Source of the DNA: Polyrhizophydium stewartii
Taxonomy: Eukaryota; Chytridiomycota; Chytridiomycetes; Rhizophydiales
Direction: 5' to 3'
Length of the DNA stretch: 13,935 bases
NCBI GenBank assembly: GCA_027604665.1
Contig: JADGIZ010000419.1
Span: 1 to 13,935, forward strand
Positions 7,970-13,935 of the stretch are shown here, piece after piece. Below the pieces are notes generated by a model. That model searched no databases and was not told where the DNA came from. It saw only the letters and a list, made by a program, of their open reading frames with translations. Made by a program: the position numbers and the translations under genes. Each line of letters begins with the position of its first letter. The first letter of the stretch is position 1.

Positions 7970-10900
7970 TCATTGAACGAACTTGAACCGCGACGAGGAC
8001 GATCCAAACGACAGACCAGGCGGCGGAACATGCCCGTTCGTTGGACGGAGGTGAGCATCCGAGAAGTGACCACCGCCGTGCGGGGTCATGGACATCCTGA
8101 GCTGCTTCTCTGGCACGGCGTTTCCAGACAGCCGGCTGGTGCAGCCGCACCAGATTCAGCGTGATTTCGTCAGCTTGCGTCACCGTCACCCTCCATCGGA
8201 TCGACACACAAACTCACAGCTGCGTAAGGCACGGGATCTCTGAGAGCGTGATCGGAAGCGCCTTGAGCTGGTTGTTGGCGAGGTTCCTGCCCCATCGCAT
8301 CGTGTGAGCCTGGCACCAGCTTCACTGCGCCAACACGCAGCCGTTTATCCGAGTCACCCACAGCTGGGTGAGCTTCTTGAGCCGGCCGACCGAGGCGGGC
8401 AGCGCCGCGAGCTTGTTGTTGCTCAGACGCCTGCGCATGCAGAGTGAGCACCACGTGCGCAAGAACAGCAAGCTCCGCGACACCCACAGCTCCTCAAGCT
8501 TGGCGAGCCCGCCGATGGACTCGGGCAGCGTCTCGAGCTGGTTGCTCTCAAGCGACCTTGACAGACCGTGCGTTAGCAATGCAGAAAAGCCTGCATTGAA
8601 AGATGCGCGATACGTCACCCACATCTTGGTGAGCTCCTTCATGTTCCCGATCGATGCCGGCAGCGACGACAGAAGGTTGTTGTCCAGTTCCCTTTTGGCC
8701 CGCGTCAGTCACGCGCCGACAAGCGCAAGAGATGCCGCGCGTGCAGGGGCCGGGCGATCCACTCACAAACGACGGAGCTGGGTCAGGCTTGAGATGGCCG
8801 GCGGCACCGTCTTGATCTGGTTTCCGTCCAGCGAGCTGCGCAATCGAGCATCAGCACCTCGTTCATGAAGTGGGCATGCAAGCTCTCCGAAGCAAAACGC
8901 ACAGCCCAATCAGACCCTTCAGGCTGTAGATGCACTCTGGGAACGACGCAAGATGGTTGCTCTGCAAGCCGCTGATCAGGCCTCGGTCAGCACACCTGAC
9001 ATCGCGACACCATACCAAAAGTGGGGGGGGGGAGCTCACAGGTACTGCAGGTTGGCGAGGTCGCCAAGAGATCGAGGCACAAGCGTAACGCAGTTGCTGC
9101 CAATCGCGCTGCGCCATGTTAGCCAACTCCGCTCTGCTGAATCGCGCATCCTGTGAGTACCAAGCTTACAGCTTCTTGAGCTCCACCAGACTGCCAATCG
9201 CGTCGGGCAGCTTTGGAATCTGGTTCGAGTCCAGCCAGCTGGATGTGCACCGTCAGCCGTGGGTTGATAATCCAAACATAGGACTCGCTCAGGAAGGGCA
9301 GAACGCACAGCCACTCGAGTTTGGTTAGACGGCAGATGGAGTCCGGCAGCTGCTTGACCTTGTTGTTGTTGATCCAGCTGGACGCGCACCGTCAGCAACC
9401 AATCGACACGAAACTCGCACACAGCACCACGCGAACACACAAGTACTGCAGCTTGGTCAGGTTGCCAATCGATTCCGGAATCGCCTCGAGCTGGTTGTAC
9501 GTCACGTCGCTGCGTCCACCGATACTCAGCACCGAATCACGCAGCAAGCAGCCACATCCCGAGCCGGCACGCACAGCTCGACGAGCTCAGAAAGCTCGCC
9601 AAACTCCTCGGGCAGCTCCGTGATGCTGTTGTTCGTGAGCCGGCTGCCATCCGTATCACACAAGTATCCGTCAGCGCAGCCAAGCATCAGGACCAAACGC
9701 ACCCAGCGGCAACCAACAGGTATTTGAGGTGCGAAAAGCCGGCAATGTACTTGCTTAGCGGGCCCTCGATTCCCTGGGTGTGCATCAGACTGCGCCGACG
9801 CAGCAGGAATAAAAGTCAGCACGCACGCACGCACACATACCAGCGAGCCAAAACAAACGGCAGGTGTCGTTCCACTTACAGCGTGTGCAGGTGCTCGCCG
9901 CTCCACTCCAGGACCTTCCAGTTCATGCCAGACAGCTGCACCGTGCCGGCAAAGGTTCGTGCGTTTTTGGGCGTGATCCAGTTCAGGCGGCACCAGGCCG
10001 TGAACGTCATGACCAGGCGGTCCGCGTCCGAGGCCGGCGGCGGCGGGGGCGTGGCACCATTCGAGCTCTGTGGAGGCGCGGAAGGCTTCTGCTGGTTCTG
10101 GTTCTGGGCCAGAGGCTTTGTTTGCTCGGGGAGCTTCAGCTCAAATGAGAACTGCGAGGTGGCTGGAATGGGTGGCGGAGCCCCGGCTTTCGGATGAGTC
10201 TCGGCCTGTGGTGGCTGGGCAGCGGGTTCAGGTTGGGCCGTTTCTGGCTGCTGTATCTCTGGCTGCTGCTCGACGACTTGCTCCTGCGACTTGACAACAA
10301 GCTCCTGCGGCTGGACGACCTTCTGCGGCGCAACAGCAACGCGCGGCTCCACTGCCGACTTTGGCTTTCCGGAAACCGGTTGCTGCAGCCTCCTGGTCGG
10401 CATCTGCCTGGCCTCAGTCACGGGCTGAGCGGCGGATTTGCGCTTGCTCATGGCCGGCTTGGGCGGCAGCGCCAGCCGCGGCCGAGCAGCAGGCTGACCC
10501 AGGGCACAAGCATCAGGATCGGCCGCTACAGACTGTTCGACGGCGGCAGGCTGCGATGCCCCAGGCTCTGGTTGACCAGCTGATGGCTGCATGTTGCTTG
10601 CAGGCGCAGCGCCGATCGAGTGCGCAGAAGCGCCGACCGGCTGCGAGTTGATGTGCACCTTGAGCTGCGGCGTCGGCCTTGCTTTTGGCCCAACCATCTT
10701 GACCGTCATGGTCCCGGCATCGCACATGCGGACGGCGCACGACATCGCCGCATCGACACGACGCGGCGCATTCAGCTGGTCGGTCATGGTACCAAGAGTG
10801 CGGTTGGTGACAAAGCACGACGTGGACACGTTGGCACTCGGCGGCGCATGGGGCCTGTCAGTCATGGTACCAAAGTGGCGGAGGTTGACAGAGCACGACG

Positions 10901-12655
10901 TGGCCGCGTTCGAACGGGACGGAGTAGGAGCCTTGTCGGTCATGCAGCTGGCGTTGGCCTTCTTGACCGACGGGCAAGTCACAACGTCGCTTTTGGCCGA
11001 GCCGAAGCTGGGCTTGGTGTGCGGCAGCGCCTTGAGCGTCGCAACGACCTCGCCGACCGAGAGCCGGCCGGCGGGGTCCGCCTGCCAGCATCTCTCGATG
11101 ATCCGCCACAGCGCATCGGGCACGCGCTTGGGCCGGTCCGGGCGCTCGCCGTCCTTGATCCACCCAGCAACGATGCCGTCGTGCGGCTCGTCCGCAAAGG
11201 GCACGCTGCCGCTGGTGATGTTGAACGCCGCCATGCCAAACAGGAACATGTCCGACGGCGGCGCGAGCTTGTATCCGCGCTTGTACCGCTCCGGCGCGAT
11301 CCAGCGAGCGACTCCAGCGCCGCCACTCTGCCTGCCGCTGCTGCTCGGAGACGTCTGGGCGAGAATGGGCACAAAGTCCGAGACGCACACGTCGCCGTCG
11401 TTGCTGATGAGGACGCTGCTGGCCTTGAAGTCGCCGTGGACGATGAGCGGCTGCTGCTCGTGCAAGTACTGCAGGCCGCGGGCGGCGCAGAGCAGAATGT
11501 GTGTGCGCACTTCGACAGGCGTCTGCGGAGCCTTGTGCAGAAACTCGGCGGCGTTGCACCGCATCAGGGGTGTGATCACCAGCGGCTTGTCGACGTTGGC
11601 GCAGATTCTCCAGAGCTGGTGCAGGTTTGGATGGCGCAGCGTGAGCCACAGAGCAGCCTGCTTCTCGATATCCTCGACCTCGGCGCGGCCCAGCGGCTTG
11701 CTGATGACCCTGACGGCGACGGCTCTGCCGCCCCACTCGCCGCGGTAGATCTGGGCATGCCCGCTCTCGCCGATCAGGCGGTCCCAAAAGATGTCCACGT
11801 CCACGGTCATGGCTTGTTCCTTGGGCTGCTCCTTCGGGGTTGCAGCCAGGCAGGCCACACAAAGCTGCTTGACGTTTCCAATGAGCGACTCTGCCCACGG
11901 ATGCAGCGACTCTGGCAGGTCGAGTAGCGGCTGGCCCTGCTCCAGCTCGGCGGCGAGCTTGGCCTGGAGCTGCCTGCAGGAGCAAGACGGCAGCGGTCGG
12001 GAGGCCAGGTGGGCAAGGCGAGTCAGTACACGCACGGCGCGGCGGCAGCAGCGAGGGTGGAACGCACTGCTCGTCCATCTTGACGGGTCCGAGCTGTTTG
12101 ACGAGGGCCGGCAGGTTGGCCATGTCGTGCTCGATGGCCTTGGCGACGACATCGGCCGGGAGTTGGACAGCCAGGCCGAGCCACTTGCAGGCAGGCGGAC
12201 CGGCGTGAGCAGGCGAGACGACAAGCAGAGCGGCGAGCAGGGCGGCGAGCAGGGCAACAGGCGACCAGGGCGAGATTTGCCTAGCAACGCACCTTTTGGA
12301 GCTGGGCAACCCTGATGTCGAGGCCACGGATGTGGACGGCGGTCGTGCCGGCGAGCAGCGTCTGCTGCAGCCTGCTCTTGCCGGCGGCTCTGACGAGGAC
12401 GTGCTTGAGGCGCTTGAAGGTGCCCTCGAGCTTGGCGAGGTCAGCGAGCGCTGCAGCGGCGAGCGGGACGCTGAGCTGGGTCTGGGCGGCGGCGGCGACG
12501 GCCTCGGCGCGGCGGGCGAGGGCCTCGGCGGCGACGCGGTTGGCTTGCACGGAGCTCGCGACGCTGGCAATGTCGTGCGCAAGCCTGGCGGCGCCGAGGG
12601 CCGGGTGCGCCGCACGGGCGGGGCCAGCGTCGTCGGCTGCGGCAGCCGCGAGCAT
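7970..12655 (-). CDS. TKL pseudokinase with MLKL-N-like helical domain, 26-aa linker repeats and LRRs (paralogue C), sixteen exons, 1189 aa
   Basis: The first exons are 12655-12293, 12183-12068 and 11973-9880. A 72-nt exon (9789-9718), eleven 69-nt LRR exons and a last exon 8135-7970 follow. The sum, 3570 nt, is open throughout. Residues 1-159 match the paralogue B N-terminus (VQANRVAAEALARRAEAV; LGLAVQLPADVVAKAI), the MLKL-N/HeLo-like helical region. The kinase fold is at about 221-476 but is degraded: loop GESGHAQI lacks two glycines, beta3 Lys is R248, alphaC Glu is Q265, the Asn after HGD is S346, and DFG is D359-F-V361. The HGD aspartate D341 remains. It is a probable pseudokinase acting as a switch or scaffold. 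The linker at about 477-810 is Pro/Gln/Ala-rich and has four 26-aa repeats. A cap (AWCRLNWITPKN ... LEWS) precedes about thirteen LRR-type units and a tail ending RFKFVQ. An in-frame Met at 12745 would add 30 residues; 12655 was chosen because it gives the same spacing to the VQAN motif as paralogue B. Confidence 0.88.
8218..9789 (-). repeat. LRR exon array of paralogue C: one 72-nt and eleven 69-nt exons
   Basis: After the 72-nt exon 9789-9718 come exons 9643-9575, 9509-9441, 9377-9309, 9238-9170, 9108-9040, 8971-8903, 8835-8767, 8691-8623, 8556-8488, 8430-8362 and 8286-8218. Each of these eleven is 69 nt and encodes 23 residues, one LRR (for example LESNQLETLPESIGGLAKL and LSNNKLAALPASVGRLKKL). 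All are cut after codon base 2. The introns between them are 57-75 nt, except the first, which follows a GTTGGT donor and is 74 nt. Confidence 0.93.
10675..10986 (-). repeat. Four tandem 78-bp (26-aa) repeats in the paralogue C linker
   Basis: GTCATG occurs on the plus strand at 10705, 10783, 10861 and 10939, exactly 78 bp apart. Translated on the coding strand, the three downstream units share SCxVxxxxxxGTMT, followed in two of them by D and then AP (SVNLRHFGTMTD, FVTNRTLGTMTD, AVRMCDAGTMTV). The first unit is more diverged (ANASCMTDKAP). They lie just after the pseudokinase domain. I do not recognise the motif. It could be a docking or self-assembly site. Confidence 0.85.
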
Positions 12656-13338
12656 CTCTGTCGAATGTCCGGAAAGTCGGGCGGAGATTCGGAGTCGGAG
12701 GCGCGTTGCCGGGGAGGAGGCTCGGGGCGGTGGCGACGCCGGCAACGACGGCGGTCACCCGCATGGCCTGCGGCCCCCAGCAGTCTCGCATGCGCTCGCT
12801 CATATCGCGCTCGGGGCGGGGCATCTCTCGGCGGGCTGAGCGGCTTGGACGCAGCAACAAACACAAACACAAAGTACAGCAACAAGTCCCATACATAAAT
12901 CGTCCAAGCCGGACACATTTTCAAGAGCATGGGAGGGAGAAAAACAGAAGAAGGAGGGATGCGAGAGTGGCCAGCGGGGCCGGAAGGAAGAATGATGCAG
13001 TGGTCGCGGGAAACACCAAGGTTGCAGGGTGGCGCAGTCGAGCGCGAATAGGACATGGGGAAACGGGCGGAGAAACGAAAACATGACGGCAGCAACGGGC
13101 GACAACGGAGGCGGGAGAGGCGACGGCGGCAGCGATGCATGCGCGTGGCGGTTGTGCACGCGACGCAGTCGAAGCGGCGCGGGGGCCGGACGAGCATGCA
13201 ACGCCGAGTAGGAAGGTGAAGAAGAGTCTGGACGGGCCGGACAACGAAGGAGCGGACCGAGAGTGTGCGCCGCTCGGCGTGGCCGAGCCCGAGCTGGGAA
13301 GCGCGATGGGGAGATGCGAGCGCCGCGGGGCGGCTCGC
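12656..13338. other. Intergenic region upstream of paralogue C
   Basis: It lies between the stop of the SH3 gene and the start of paralogue C. On the minus strand it is rich in C and T (about 12920-12970 and 13050-13260), as in many fungal promoters. A short AT-rich island, ATACATAAAT at 12891-12900, stands out in the GC-rich background and could be a TATA-like element about 240 bp before the start codon or part of the SH3 gene's 3' end. No gene is visible. Confidence 0.45.
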
Positions 13339-13848
13339 TCACGCAGTGGGCGGGGGCACCATGTTGACGAGCACAGACGCCTGCGTGCGCTCGGGGACCT
13401 GCAGAGCATGGCGCGGCACGGCGTCCCTGTCCGGGATGAGGCAGACGAGCGGGAAGACGCCTGCAGCACCGGTGGAGACGTCTGTGCCGTACGCCCAGCC
13501 GTCGGCAAACGTATTCCGGATGGCGATGACCTGCTTGTTTGCGAGCGACAGCTCGTCGGCGCGGCGGGCCTTGTACGGCGCGTGCACCGAGTAGATCTGG
13601 TTCGGGGTGCGGACGAGCAGCTTCGGGATCAGATACTCTGTTGCGGCGCCGGACGTGTCAAGGGTCGGGGTTGCGGGGATGGCCTGGCGCTTGCGGTGGC
13701 GGCGGATGAGCACGACGGCGACCACGACGAGCAGCACGACGCCGGCGAGAATGCCGACGATCATGGCGATCTGGCGCTGGTTGATGGCGCCGCCGGAGCC
13801 CAGGCTCTCGTTGGTCGTTCCGCCGCCGGAGCCGGAGCCGGAGCCGTT
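13339..13848 (-). CDS. Single-pass membrane protein with cytoplasmic SH3 domain (last exon, 5' partial)
   Basis: The visible exon encodes 169 residues. A Gly/Ser-rich stretch (NGSGSGSGGGTTNES) is followed by one transmembrane helix (AMIVGILAGVVLLVVVAVVL) and a basic stop-transfer RRHRKR. A C-terminal SH3 domain then follows: HAPYKARRADELSL, DGWAYGTD, GVFPLVCL. A short disordered tail ends VPPPTA. The orientation puts the SH3 domain inside the cell and the missing N-terminal part outside. Receptors of this build (ectodomain, one helix, SH3) are common in zoosporic fungi, and the SH3 would bind proline-rich partners; which ones is unknown. The exon begins at a CAG acceptor (13850-13849) preceded by a branch-like GCTGAC, so upstream exons lie outside the window. 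The first Met in this exon, at 13764, is inside the membrane segment and is not a likely start. Confidence 0.8.
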   Translation of the reverse strand, partial: NGSGSGSGGGTTNESLGSGGAINQRQIAMIVGILAGVVLLVVVAVVLIRRHRKRQAIPATPTLDTSGAATEYLIPKLLVRTPNQIYSVHAPYKARRADELSLANKQVIAIRNTFADGWAYGTDVSTGAAGVFPLVCLIPDRDAVPRHALQVPERTQASVLVNMVPPPTA

Positions 13849-13935
13849 CTGCGCACGGGAGTTGGCGTGTCAGCAAGCGAGGGCGGGCGGCATCTTTGGG
13901 AGTGTGGGTATGTGTGCATGGGGGGGGGTGATGGG
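13849..13935 (-). other. 3' part of an intron of the SH3 gene
   Basis: On the minus strand this ends CTTGCTGACACGCC...GTGCGCAG, a good branch site and acceptor. The far end of the window is a G-rich run (plus strand) inside or beyond this intron. Confidence 0.65.

Noticed and set aside
8218..9643. Evenly spaced similar segments that could suggest a CRISPR array or a broken LRR pseudogene
   Set aside because: The segments are 69-nt LRR exons with varied sequence, and each gap has a donor, a branch site and an acceptor that keep one continuous frame.
10675..10986. RHIM or fungal amyloid signalling motif in the 26-aa repeats
   Set aside because: The position before the core is S-C-x-V and the core is G-T-M-T-D. 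The I/V-Q-I/V-G signature of RHIM is absent.
10591..11927. Two long plus-strand open frames opposite the pseudokinase
   Set aside because: They are antisense to recognisable kinase motifs and contain no domain signal.
12800..13338. Minus-strand open frames upstream of paralogue C with a hydrophobic stretch
   Set aside because: The hydrophobic run comes from a T-rich, TG-rich patch. Composition and lack of similarity to the paralogues suggest promoter DNA.

Overview
The window looks like nuclear DNA of a GC-rich fungus, most likely an early-diverging zoosporic one (chytrid-like). That placement is inferred from gene content and intron style, not from a marker gene. Genes are split by compact introns (57-96 nt where fully resolved; one of 192 nt). 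These have GTGCGT, GTGAGT, GTGGGT or GTAAGT donors, an internal branch-like CTGAC, and mostly CAG acceptors. There are no bacterial operon signals, tRNAs, rRNAs, CRISPR arrays or insertion sequences. Poly-C and poly-G runs sit at the two ends of the window.

Layout, left to right. (1) On the plus strand, up to 1420, is the 3' part of a gene for a RING plus TRAF-type zinc-finger protein with a C-terminal membrane segment. All other genes are on the minus strand. (2) 1943-3390: a short TKL-type kinase gene with an intact kinase domain, no leucine-rich repeats (LRRs), and an N-terminal part that could not be modelled cleanly. (3) 4015-4392: a two-exon DUF427 protein of 93 aa. (4) 4800-7778: a ten-exon gene of 755 codons plus stop for an N-terminal helical domain, an intact TKL kinase, a Pro/Ala/Val linker, a short cap region and about six LRR-type units. 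(5) 7970-12655: a sixteen-exon, 1189-aa paralogue with the same plan, a predicted pseudokinase, a long linker with four 26-aa repeats, and about thirteen LRR-type units. (6) 13339-13848: the last exon of a single-pass membrane protein with a cytoplasmic SH3 domain.

The core of the window is the head-to-tail family of three paralogous kinases. The N-terminal helical region resembles the four-helix MLKL-N/HeLo-type domains known from cell-death executioners and from many fungal TKL kinases. This is family-level recognition from memory and has not been searched. Two members keep all kinase catalytic residues. The third has lost the beta3 lysine, the alphaC glutamate, the metal-binding asparagine, the DFG glycine and two loop glycines. 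An active kinase beside a pseudokinase, both carrying an MLKL-like N-terminus, suggests a signalling or regulated-cell-death module in which the LRRs sense a ligand; that is a hypothesis.

The LRRs show a striking one-exon-one-repeat design. Four exons in one gene and eleven in the other are each exactly 69 nt, all cut in the same codon phase, so any one can be gained, lost or skipped without changing the frame.
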